Source: Cytidiella melzeri (Eukaryota > Basidiomycota > Agaricomycetes > Polyporales > Irpicaceae). Taken from it: a stretch of DNA of 45,445 nt. Below are positions 9,115 through 17,128 of this stretch, one piece after another. The stretch spans positions 1-45,445 of the forward strand of contig JABYQR010000349.1 of NCBI GenBank assembly GCA_022592445.1, written 5' to 3'. A model generated the notes under the pieces. That model was not told the DNA's origin and ran no database searches. It saw nothing but the letters and a program-made list of their open reading frames with translations. The position numbers and the translations under genes were made by a program. Each line of letters starts with the position of its first letter. Positions within the stretch are counted from its first letter, which is position 1.

Positions 9115-10527
9115 TTTACCCTTGTCAGGGGACGGGTGAGGAGTCAAATATTCATCATCTTCCGTTGGAACCTCCTCGATATGAGCTGCCAACTCTAGGC
9201 GCGCGGTTTTAACATTTTTTGTCTTAGACGACGAGGCTTTAGAGGTATCTGCCTCGCTGTCCATCCCTGAGTCCTCGGCATCTGCTGCCCAAATCTTCTT
9301 CGGCGCCAAAGACTTTCCATCCTTCTTTCCTTCCTTCTTCTTCTCATTGGGCTTCTTCTTCAGGCCGTTGAGGTTGCATTCATCCGTATTATGTCCTTTT
9401 GACTTGTGGATGTGGCAGAACCTCTCCGACTTTTTGGTCAAGTTCACCTCTTTGCCCTTGCCCTTGTTCTGCTTTTCATTCTTATTCTTCTTCTTATCTG
9501 CCGCGTCCACCTCCATGGGAGTGGACGTATCCTTCTTCTTTGTAAAGATCTGGCCCTGTGCTTTCTCCGGATAGACCTTCTTGTGGATATCCAACAAGAG
9601 GTCAAGGAACTGGGGCCAAGTGGTCGGAATTTGATTTTCATCTTTTCCAATCATGGCCAGCCACATTTCCTTCTCGATGACGTGCTTGAGCTTATGAATT
9701 AGCAAGTTGTCTTGGTATTCTGAGAGCCTGCCAAGCGTACGGAAGTGTTCCACATACTTGACAAAGTTCTTGTGTGCCAGATCCGTGTTATTGAACAAGG
9801 TGTTAAGCTCCTTTCGAGTGCCCTCCTTGTCGTCCCGTTGACTGTACTGTACCTTGAGCTCGTTCTCAAACTCTTCCCATGTTCCAATTGTCTGACCCTT
9901 TGTCAGCTTCTTTATCCACGGCTCCATGTATTGAGCCGCCGCGCCTGAGAGCCGGTTCATCGCAATGGCAATACATTGCCTGTCTGTAGCAAGGTTCTCG
10001 TGGACAAGCCACAGAGGAATCTTGTTCAACCACTTGTTGAACTTGACTTTGCCGTCGGTTCTGTTGAACTCTGGGGGTTCGCCAATCTTGGGCTGGTGCA
10101 AGGATCCTCCTTGTCCTTGAGACAAGGGAAGTTGATTGATCTGGTTGACCACGTTAGTGATTGTTGTTTTGACCATATCCAGGTCAGTGTCCATCCGCTG
10201 GACTTGTGTGTCCGCAGCGGACTGCGAGTAGAGGTCTTGAGCGACCTTATCAACATATTCCTGGAGGTTATCCTCCAGCAGTGACAGCTGGTGTTTCCAG
10301 ATAAGAACCATCTGATTCATCATGTTGTGAACAGTGGTAGTAGTTGCTTCTCCCTCAACTGTGCGGGTAAAGGCCCTTTGGGCTATGTTGAGGTTGTGGA
10401 AGATGTGCTGTTCGAAGTTCTTAACTGAAGGGTTGTAAACAATTGGTGTGATTTTGCCGAAAGGAACGGAGTGGGTAAGGTTAACAGCGGGGGCAGCGCT
10501 GGATCCGGCATTAGATTGAGAGGCCAT
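9115..10527 (-). CDS. Ty3/gypsy Gag, element A (interrupted near its C-terminus by the LINE)
   Basis: Capsid/nucleocapsid precursor. The ATG at 10527 (MASQSNAGSS) is preferred over the upstream in-frame ATG at 10551 because the second copy (element B) starts at the same place. A long helical region (about residues 40-160, HNLNIAQRAFTRTVEG onward) precedes the retrotransposon Gag core (FNKWLNKIPLWLVHENLATD, GTWEEFENELKVQYSQRD, KNFVKYVEHFRTLGRL). Near residue 375 there is a knuckle RFCHIHKSKGHNTDEC, that is C-x2-H-x4-H-x4-C, a variant of the usual CCHC. Lys-rich linkers surround it. The frame is open over 470 codons, unlike pol. The last residues are encoded beyond the LINE at 2967-2932. Confidence 0.88.
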
Positions 10528-10773
10528 TGCTTCTAATTTCTTAGTTAGCAAAGGATCAGCGAAATACTATTTCTAGTATAAGAAGAAGAGAAAACACCAC
10601 TTTTCACACATTGAACTCTTGTCAGAGTTGTTTTCACACATTAAATCCTTTTTAGGAAGTTGTCACCGATTAGAATGAGGCTTGTCAGCCCATATATTTT
10701 ATTCTGTTTCTGCATATACAAAGGTGTTCATGTCAAACAGCCCTTCTAGTAGCTCTAAGATATACCCCCATCT
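10528..10773 (-). other. Spacer between the extra ORF and gag with candidate splice acceptor
   Basis: Minus-strand reading ends TTTGCTAACTAAGAAATTAG followed by AAGCAATGG at the gag start. GCTAAC fits a fungal branch point and TTAG a 3' splice site 5 bases before the gag ATG. Element B keeps the same arrangement (GCTAACTAAGAAATTAG then AGAGCAATGG). A short direct repeat TTTTCACACATT also occurs twice. Splicing is inference. Confidence 0.4.
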
Positions 10774-11493
10774 TCAATGAATATCCATAAAACTTATTCT
10801 ACCTAAACTCTTTAAGTCCTTCTTTAACATCCTCCATTCCCTATTCGACATCTTGTCCGTATGATTCTCCTTAACCCACTGCTCAATCATGAAGACACGA
10901 CCAATCAGCAGCTGGGCTTTCTCCCGACAAGTGTTGAACTTATGATCAGAGGATTGCCCACCACTCAAGAAGGAGGTGTCCAGCTTTTTGAGCACAGGCT
11001 CAAGCCTTTGACAGGCTGCTGTGACCATTGGTTTGAACTCCTGCTGACGAAGCATAAGCTTTGTTTTACGGAAGTGGAGGGTGGCGGAAAGTGGAGAGGG
11101 AGTGGGAATGTAAGCGCGTTGGTTGCGCTCCTCAATACGCTGGAGAAGGGTAAGCTTTTCAGCCTTTTCCTTCTCCTGCTTCTCGATCCGGTCGAGAAGA
11201 CTGAGTTGAGACATGAGGCTGGAGACCTTTCTCATACAATCCTGGTCCTCCTCATGCTCAATGGTGGTGCGAGCCTGCTCCTTGAGGTCGATCCTCTTAA
11301 TGAGGGGCTTGTTATTGGGGTATTTGAGCTGGTGAGGCTTGCCAGCATCCTCAAACTTGTTGAGTGTCTCTTTCGAGACAGTGAGACGTTCTTGAAGTCC
11401 AGTGACTTCGTTGCAGACGGGGATAGAGTAGGGGTCTTGTGACCAGATCTGACGGCAACATAGCGGGAAAGCGGCATGGTGACTGTGTGACAA
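10774..11493 (-). CDS. Extra ORF upstream of gag in element A (unknown coiled-coil protein)
   Basis: A frame of 239 codons; the part shared with element B begins near APYSIPVCNEV or its first M-P-L-S-R-Y form. Features are a charged N-terminal region (TVSKETLNKFEDAGKP; RTTIEHEEDQDCM), a heptad-like coiled-coil segment (MSQLSLLDRIEKQEKEKAEK, LTLLQRIEER), a conserved middle (LHFRKTKLML, EFKPMVTAACQRLEPVLKKL) and a basic tail (NREWRMLKKDLKSLGRISF). It aligns without gaps or stops to the element B ORF at about 85-90% by eye, so it was probably a functional protein of the element. It is not a known Gag, Pol or Env domain that I recognise. It lies between LTR leader and gag, 246 bases before the gag ATG. 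How gag is then translated is unclear. Confidence 0.6.
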   Translation of the reverse strand: MSHSHHAAFPLCCRQIWSQDPYSIPVCNEVTGLQERLTVSKETLNKFEDAGKPHQLKYPNNKPLIKRIDLKEQARTTIEHEEDQDCMRKVSSLMSQLSLLDRIEKQEKEKAEKLTLLQRIEERNQRAYIPTPSPLSATLHFRKTKLMLRQQEFKPMVTAACQRLEPVLKKLDTSFLSGGQSSDHKFNTCREKAQLLIGRVFMIEQWVKENHTDKMSNREWRMLKKDLKSLGRISFMDIH

Positions 11494-11828
11494 TGTGTGA
11501 TGAGCTTGGCAGTGCAGTGAGGCCGGAGACCTTTCTCATGCAATCCTGGTCCTCCTCATGCTCAATGGTGGTGCGAGCCTGCTCCTCAAGGTTGATCCTC
11601 TTGGTGAGAGGCTTGTTATCAGGATACTTGAGCCGGCGAGGCTTGCCAGCATCCTTGAAGTTGTCAAGTGTCTCTTTTGAGACAGTAAGACATTCTTGAA
11701 GTCCAGTGACTTCATTGCAGACAGGGATAGAGTAGGGGGCCTTGCAGCCAGACCTAACAGCGATGTAACGGGAGAGTGGCATGGTGACTGTGCAACAAAG
11801 TGTGATGAGCTTGGTAGCTCAGTGATGT
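11221..11828 (-). repeat. Tandem 304-bp duplication at the N-terminus of the extra ORF, element A
   Basis: Units 11221-11524 and 11525-11828 start with GGAGACCTTTCTCAT and end with GATGAGCTTGG-x-AG-x-x-CAGTGA. They are clearly related but differ at many positions. The outer unit still encodes MPLSRYIAVRSG and following N-terminal residues of the extra ORF (11782 downwards), the inner unit feeds the long ORF. Element B has one unit only. Confidence 0.75.
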
Positions 11829-12014
11829 GTGAAACAAATCTCCATAAAGGAGAGGTCCTGTGTGTGCGTGGGGTAGTGCCGGCATTGGCCTGGACTCTCT
11901 CTCCAGGTCCGGTGGTGAATAGAATCTCCGTCACGGTTCCACACGTGCAGCAAATGGTTGGCGGATCAGTATTACACTGACCCTAAGTCCGGCCAGAACC
12001 AGTTACCCGTCTTT

Positions 12015-12026
12015 GTGCCTAGGCAC
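12015..12026. other. Conserved 12-bp palindrome in the leader
   Basis: GTGCCTAGGCAC is perfectly self-complementary and identical in element B at 19765-19776. Candidate RNA dimer-contact or structural site; inference only. Confidence 0.4.
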
Positions 12027-12117
12027 TCATGGGCTTCTAGTCCTGTTGTCTAGCTCTTATAACGAGTGTCTGACACCAGAATCCTCTATCACCTGTGGGG
12101 CGGCACACTTTCATCAT

Positions 12118-12134
12118 GTTGGCATAATGCCAAC
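12118..12134. other. Conserved inverted repeat in the leader
   Basis: GTTGGCAT-A-ATGCCAAC is identical in element B at 19869-19885. Confidence 0.4.
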
Positions 12135-12520
12135 CCCTGCTCTAATCAGCTCTAGGAGCGTTGGGCGAGAGGGTGGTTCAAGTTGTGCGCATCAAGGCAA
12201 AGCCTAGACACGACTACCAATTAGAGCCTATGGTCCGGGAACCTCTATGTCTAGAGAATTTGTAAGGGGCCCACGCACAGGCACAAGACCTAGAAGAAAG
12301 GGGAAAGAAACCTCCAGCACGTCCAGAGATGTGAGGAAGTAGGGGCAGTCTTATCCAAATGTAACAGTTAAGGTTACACTCCCCAGATAGTTGTCAAACT
12401 TGAAGGGGAGATAGTGAGATGGAGATTAGAGTGTTGGTGAGAGTGTATACTGGCGAGTACAAAGTAGTCCTTGATCAACAGAGTGGATAAGACTGAGGGG
12501 ATATGCCCTCAGAAGTGCCT

Positions 12521-12529
12521 CTATATATA
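12521..12529 (-). promoter_or_regulatory. TATA box of LTR A
   Basis: TATATATAG on the minus strand, in the same position in LTR B (20281-20273) and LTR C (24406-24414). Confidence 0.65.
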
Positions 12530-12784
12530 CATGAAGGGGAGGACCCCAGGTACTACCCTAAGACCCCTAATACCTACATGAGTAAGCGAAGTAATCTACC
12601 TTACTAAGCATGCCCTATGCCCTAGTGGTGCCACTTCAATTAATCAACCAATAGCAATTGTCCCCATGACCTGGCCCCATGACCCAGCTCCAAGGCTAGA
12701 CTTGTTCTAGCTTGTTCTAAAACCAGGCTAGACTTTTCCAGAAGGTTCCAAGAACTATGACATCATCTAATGGAATGTTCTATA

Positions 12785-12798
12785 CTATGACATCATAG
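12785..12798. promoter_or_regulatory. CRE-like site in LTR A
   Basis: CTATGA-CA-TCATAG is an inverted repeat containing TGACATCA, one step from the bZIP site TGACGTCA. A second TGACATCA lies at 12758-12765. A CpG-to-CpA change would explain both. Confidence 0.35.
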
Positions 12799-12818
12799 TT
12801 CCAGCATGTTCCACAATG

Positions 12819-12913
12819 TTTCAGAAGATTCTAGAAGGTTATAGAAGGTTCCTCAAGGTTCCCCAAGGTTCCAGAATGTTCCAGAAGATTCTAGAAGGTT
12901 CCAGAGAGTTCTA
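12819..12913. promoter_or_regulatory. Array of 19 heat-shock-element-like pentamers in LTR A
   Basis: Nineteen consecutive 5-bp units alternate TTCnn and GAAnn without a phase break (TTTca GAAga TTCta GAAgg ... GAGag TTCta). Fourteen are perfect. This is the canonical arrangement bound by heat-shock factor trimers (inverted nGAAn repeats). It sits about 290 bp upstream of the TATA box. Three more units lie at 12736-12750. LTR C has the same array at 24022-24116; LTR B keeps only three units. Factor binding is inference. Confidence 0.65.
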
Positions 12914-12998
12914 TCATGTGATTCACAGATAAGGAAAGGAGCACATCAGCACATCAGAGACAGAGGGCGCATCAGCACATCAATTGATAGGCACTGAG

Positions 12999-13100
12999 AA
13001 TAAGCACCAGAATAAGCGCCTGATAAGTGCCTGATAAGCGCAGGATAAGCACATAATTAGGCGCTGGATAAGTGCTGGATAAGTGCCAGATAAGCACTTC
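12999..13100. promoter_or_regulatory. Array of GATAAG motifs in LTR A
   Basis: Units of 10-12 bp of the form GATAAG-YGC recur about nine times, six with a perfect GATAAG and two as AATAAG. GATAAG is the core site of fungal GATA factors. LTR B has five GATAAG in 20662-20760 and LTR C has the mirror image at 23835-23936. It may equally be a neutral minisatellite. Confidence 0.5.
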
Positions 13101-13285
13101 AATACTCCCAATAATACCGTTGCCTGGTAAGGCAAGTCTTGTAGAAACATTGAAAATCTGTGACACAATGGCATAACAGGAGGAGCGGCACAACTCAAGG
13201 TTTTGGTCACACTCACAAGGCCTCTGAACATTGTCATTTTGAATGTTGGTCACAGGTCGCAGACATTGCAAATACACCCTGCAAT

Positions 13286-13816
13286 TTAATCATTTCTCTT
13301 CTCAACATGAGTATATAAACCGAGTGCCCCTACAGGAACTGGAGCCTTCTTGCCAGTCAATTCCAGTTCTTGTTTCCTCTGGAGTGCTTCAAGCTTACTC
13401 TCAAGTCCCCACAATCTTACTCTTGCCCAGTACAATGACTTCTTATAATCTAATTGTCGTGTTGTAGATTTTCCCAGCAAACGATCCCACTTCTCCACAT
13501 CACTCCCAGCTTCCCTTATCTTCAACTTCAGCTGCGCAATTTGCTGCTCCAATGTACTTTGAAGTTGAAAACTGCCTTGATGTGTGATTGGTGGCTGTCC
13601 AACTTCATGTTGATATCCTGGAACTTGAAATGTGTGCACCATGTGTGAATATTCTTTGTCCGAGTCTTCACTCCGTTTCTCCTGCTTGCTTATGTTGCTG
13701 GAATAACTTGGCTGCCAGGGTTCTCTACTGCTGTATGGGATGGCAGACACAGTTGCTGTATGGACTGTGCTGATGACAACCATGGCAAGCATGACAAGAG
13801 AGGTTGAGAGCCACAT
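13286..13816 (-). CDS. Putative secreted coiled-coil protein, copy 1
   Basis: 176 codons. The N-terminus MWLSTSLVMLAMVVISTVHT is a typical signal peptide (hydrophobic core, A-x-A-like end at VSA), predicting export. A KR pair follows near residue 48 (QEKRSED), a possible Kex2 site. The C-terminal half is strongly heptad-like (LEQQIAQLKLKIREAG; LWGLESKLEALQRKQELEL). There are no cysteines. On the minus strand upstream there is a TATA-like box (14152-14141) and a possible 5'UTR intron (GTAAGT at 14069, AG at 13863). The copy at 23119-23649 is identical. I do not recognise a family. It is the best candidate for a non-transposon gene here, perhaps an effector-like secreted protein, but it could also be an orphan ORF. 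Confidence 0.5.
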   Translation of the reverse strand: MWLSTSLVMLAMVVISTVHTATVSAIPYSSREPWQPSYSSNISKQEKRSEDSDKEYSHMVHTFQVPGYQHEVGQPPITHQGSFQLQSTLEQQIAQLKLKIREAGSDVEKWDRLLGKSTTRQLDYKKSLYWARVRLWGLESKLEALQRKQELELTGKKAPVPVGALGLYTHVEKRND

Positions 13817-13862
13817 AACAGTATGGGATGTCAGATTGAGAACAGTAAACTGAGATGGCCAG

Positions 13863-14069
13863 CTGTAAGAACAATTTCAGTACAATGACTCAAGGCAAGT
13901 CAACAAAGACAACAATGTAATGACTGACCAGCCCTGAAGTGAGAAAATAACTTGGACCAATGGAATGTGTCAAAGAGCAATGGAAATGGTACAATCAGAC
14001 AGCTAGCTGCATCAACAAACTCAGTACAATGGCCCATGGCAGGTGCAACACAGACACCAATGTACTTAC
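13863..14069 (-). other. Candidate 5'UTR intron of the secreted-protein gene, copy 1
   Basis: Minus strand GGTCG|GTAAGT at 14069 to TTCTTACAG at 13863 (207 bp). An alternative acceptor ACTTCAG lies nearer at 13934. Confidence 0.35.
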
Positions 14070-14561
14070 CGACCAGCGCTGAAGCAGAAAGAGAACTGGA
14101 GTGATGGGGGTATGCTGAGGTACAAGGATGGTGGCAAGGGAATTTATATATCTTGGCAGTTCAGGTACAGTGCTGATGAAACAAACTGCACAGGCATAGC
14201 CAAAGGCGCATTTTCTTGCTTGAGATATGATGAAACATGTTTGGGAGTGATAGAAACAGTACAGCGCCAAGGAGCTTTGTATATCCTGTGGTTTTATGTA
14301 CATGTGTAACCCTGGCACATTTTAAAGAACATACACAAGATACTAAGGTCAACTGCATGAGTCAATTATGCTATGACATCTCAGGTACAAATCCTGTGGC
14401 CCAAGTATATACTTACATGTGTCTGAAAATTTTGTGGACTACAATAGCCATGACACTGAAACAATGCAGATTCAAATTTGCCAGTACCATAGAAAGATTG
14501 TGGCACAAATGCACTGCAGTTTGAAACTTCGATTTGAAACTGTGATAGAATAGGGTTGACC

Positions 14562-14811
14562 TGTCACAAATTCTCAATGATGCTACAAGACTTGCCTTAG
14601 CAGGCATCGATATTGATGGAATCTTGATGGTGCCATCTTAAGCACACATAGGCACTTACATCAGTGCTTATCAATTGATGCACAATTTTTCATTGCTGCA
14701 CTGATGCAATCCTTTCCTCATTTGTGAATTTTCCCTCTGGAACATTGTGGAACATGTGGGAACTATGATGTCCTAGTGTAGAACATTTTAGTGAATGAGG
14801 TCATAGTTCCT
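14562..14811 (+). mobile_element. Truncated, diverged family-1 LTR (left arm)
   Basis: Starts TGTCACAAATTCTCAATG on the plus strand and follows family-1 LTR sequence (TACAAGACTTGCCTTAGCAGG, then AAGCACT...CAATTGATGC, GGAACATGTGGGAACTATGA) for about 250 bp before breaking off into Helitron-like sequence at 14812. It is clearly older than LTR A. The inverse copy is at 22124-22373. Confidence 0.7.
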
Positions 14812-15651
14812 AATGAGTAATGTATAGTAAGTTGGTGGTTTGTCCTCACTGGAGCACACAATCATTCATGAAAAAACAGGGACTATGCTGTATTGTTTGA
14901 AGTGCAACAATGGGTGTGAGTACAGAATTGAAACAAGTTTATGGAGTAGAGCATGGAGATGAAGATTGTTTGACATGTGTCTACTTCTTAATGGTGTTGA
15001 ACTATGTTAAATAATCTAGATACAATTTGGTAAACTGCAGGAGCAGAGCTACAAGTGATTTTGTTATTGAGAGCAAATTGAATAAATCATATAGCATGAA
15101 ATAGTTAATTGCACCAAAGTACTGGTAATTCTTGCTCAGAGGCAATACTATGTGTGGCATGTCTTCCAATTGTATTCCTTGTTCAAAGAGCAAGCAATGT
15201 CTGTGGATTGCTGCACATGTACCTGATCAGAATTTGACATCATTTGCCAGCAGGAGTGGAGTTTGAATCTGAGTCTGGAAGACCATTGTCAGTAGACTGG
15301 CCATAATGTGCTCAATCCCACTTCAATTGACAGGATGTTTGGACAAAGATGTTGCCACAAGATAGGGTTATCCAATGGTGTATAATATGTACAGATTTGT
15401 ACCCATGTGCAGTCTGTAAAAATCAAAAACTGCATTCCGATTGCAAAAGTGATCTGATACAAAGTTATAAAGGGCTGATAACAAGGCCAGTGTGATGCCA
15501 TCAGCTGTATTCATTGTTTTGTTATTGACCCCGTTACTTTCTGTATTCTGCCATCAGATTCCCACACTTTGGGGGACAAAAAGGTCACATCTGAAAAGGC
15601 ATCAATGTGCTGGAGCACACTGGGCCAATTCTTCTTCATTCTTCAGGAATT
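14812..15651 (-). mobile_element. Helitron-like element, minus-strand fragment lacking the satellite array
   Basis: Equivalent to 32842-33390 joined directly to 35463-35765 of the full copy: the central tandem array and adjacent sequence are missing, with the join at 15115. The 5' end at about 15651 (GGAATT complement) matches the other copies. The 3' terminal 140 bp are also missing, replaced by the truncated LTR. Confidence 0.75.
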
Positions 15652-15658
15652 GTAAAAG

Positions 15659-16105
15659 GCAGTAACATTTTCAATAACAAAGCAATGAATACAGTTGATG
15701 GCATCACACTGACTTTATTATCAGCCCTTTTTCTACTTTGTATCAAATCAGTTTTGCAATCAAAATGCACTTTTTGATTCTTACAGACTGCATATGGGTA
15801 CAAATCTGTACATATCTTGCACCATTGTATAGCCTATCTTGCAGCAACATTTTGATACAAAAGTCCTGTCATTTGAACCAGAATTGAGCAACTTATGGCC
15901 AGTCTACTGAAAAAAGCCACTCAGACTCAGATTCAAACTGCACTCTTGCTATGATGTCAAATTCCAGTCAGGTACATGTACAGAAATCTACAGACATTGC
16001 TTGCTCTTTGACAAGAAATACAATCAGAAGACATGCCACAAATAATATTAGCTCTGAGCAGGAATCACCAGTAATTTGGAAGCTCACAAAACATTCTAAA
16101 CCCCT
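15659..16105 (+). mobile_element. Helitron-like element, plus-strand 5' fragment
   Basis: Matches about 32953-33400 of the full copy at roughly 85% by eye and lies head-to-head with the minus-strand fragment ending at 15651, forming a diverged palindrome. It breaks off at 16105 where the LINE-derived fragment begins. Confidence 0.7.
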
Positions 16106-17040
16106 CGGTCTCCCCTGAGAGATCAACTCCTAAATCGCCCTTGCCAGCGTCGTCTGTCGCCTCCGTCGCGGACTTGCTTGATAACTGCTCCTATTGCGAC
16201 ACTCAGAGTGACCACCCAATTCCCCTACGTTCAGGACTTTTTGTACCGCTCGACTGCGATTGCCCGCGCGCGCCGCACCCAAATTGTTGGCTGTCACCAG
16301 ACTTTGAAGGCGCGAGGACCACGAGTGCGAACTAGTGCAGTTCAATCTTACCAGCTCTACCAACGTCGTCGTTGGCCACGCATTTGCTTGCAATACGCAT
16401 TGCCGCTTGGGAAGTGTTGTTCTACACTACCGCCCCCGCGTGCAGTCTGTCAAGTCAAATTGACTGCGATCTCACATAGCCTTGTTCTGCGACTCGCGCT
16501 CCATTAGTTTGTTTTTCTCTTACGGTTCCTTTTGGCTTCGTTATACTGCGTTTGCTTCTTAACTGCGTTATTTGACTGCGTTACTGCGTTTGCGTTTCAC
16601 CTTCACTGTGTTCACTTTCACTGCGCCCGCGTTTTACAGCGACTACTTTCATCTTCACCAGCAACCGCGTTTTGTGTTTGAGATTCATACTGCGCCTGCG
16701 TTTGCCATCTGCGTCTCTTCGCGCGCCGTTTTACTACAAGTCGCAATGTCTCCCGCGCGTTCTCTTTGAGCCGCGCTAAACTCTTTTGCTTTTACCGCGC
16801 CGACTTGCCCCTTTTACCCGCAATACGCGCAGTAGTTTGCCCGTCTAACTCCTTTCACATAAACCTATATCATAAACCTTGTTGCTCTTTACAGCACAGG
16901 TAAAACTAGGACTCTAAGACCACCTCGCACACTTTAACACTTCCGCGCTTCCACACCTTTACACTTCTATTTCCACTTCGTGGTTGGTTGTGTTGTCTTT
17001 AAGGTTGTACTTAGTTTGAAGCGTGACTCAGTGTCTCAGC
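16106..17040 (-). mobile_element. LINE-derived fragment, inverted copy of 6388-7328
   Basis: Reverse complement of the LINE 3' segment. The right edge (CAGTGTCTCAGCG, 17040) abuts pol sequence of element B. No target-site duplication was seen, and no pol sequence of B continues on the far side, so it may mark a recombination breakpoint rather than a simple insertion. Confidence 0.7.
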
Positions 17041-17128
17041 GCTACATTTTTGACAGTATCTACGGTACAAAGATCGAGGGTATCCGGGCCTAAGCATTCA
17101 TGTCCGCAGGGAGTCACATGACGCTTCG
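17041..17128 (-). pseudogene. First codons of pol, element B (truncated)
   Basis: In the -1 frame relative to gag the minus strand reads KRHVTPCGHECLG then PDTLDLCTVDTVKNVA, matching the start of element A pol, and is then cut by the LINE fragment at 17040. The rest of pol is absent from this copy. Confidence 0.7.

Larger units (their letters stand above)
11829..12359 (-). other. 5' leader of element A
   Basis: Non-coding stretch between LTR and the extra ORF, highly similar to 19697-20111 in element B. It contains a 12-bp palindrome (12015-12026) and an 8-bp-arm inverted repeat (12118-12134), both conserved. Just inside the LTR the minus strand reads TTTGGACAAGACTG, the expected place of the primer-binding site. 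I could not match it to a specific tRNA. Confidence 0.6.
1..13165 (-). mobile_element. Ty3/gypsy LTR retrotransposon A, split by a LINE and cut by the window edge
   Basis: Reading the minus strand from high to low coordinates, the order is LTR (13165-12360), leader, extra ORF (11493-10774), gag (10527-9115), a LINE insertion (9099-2968), then pol (2967 to the window start). The order protease, RT, RNase H, integrase is that of Ty3/gypsy (Metaviridae-type) elements. The gag and pol halves join cleanly when the LINE and one copy of its 15-bp target-site duplication are ignored. The 3' LTR lies outside the window. The element is dead: pol has premature stops and frameshifts, and the RT catalytic aspartates are lost. 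Confidence 0.88.
12360..13165 (-). mobile_element. LTR of element A (5' LTR, minus strand), family 1
   Basis: 806 bp from TGTCACAG (13165 on the minus strand) to CTGTTACA (12360), with TG...CA ends. The same ends define LTR B, and LTR C shares the start. Reading the minus strand, U3 contains a GATAAG array, a 95-bp array of TTC/GAA pentamers and two TGACATCA sites, then a TATA box at 12529-12521. The outer flank is CAATG (13166-13170). LTR A forms one end of the 2.76-kb inverted repeat and matches LTR C across most of its length, while its inner end (12360-12470) differs. Confidence 0.88.
12360..15115. repeat. Left arm of a 2.76-kb inverted repeat
   Basis: Position x here pairs with 36935 minus x on the other arm (21820-24575). 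The sum stays constant from 15115 to about 12362, so there are no indels, and all long reading frames are identical in both arms. Divergence is confined mainly to the last 100 bp of the LTR. The arm holds LTR A, the secreted-protein ORF, a truncated LTR and a Helitron-like fragment. Confidence 0.92.

Noticed and set aside
12972..13277. 101-codon frame inside LTR A (and its twin at 23658-23963)
   Set aside because: It is a translation of LTR repeats (the GATAAG array) and is identical only because the arms are identical.
13995..14607. Several short frames in the inverted arms (twins at 22328-22940)
   Set aside because: They overlap the promoter and candidate intron of the secreted-protein gene, have no domain features, and exist in both directions.
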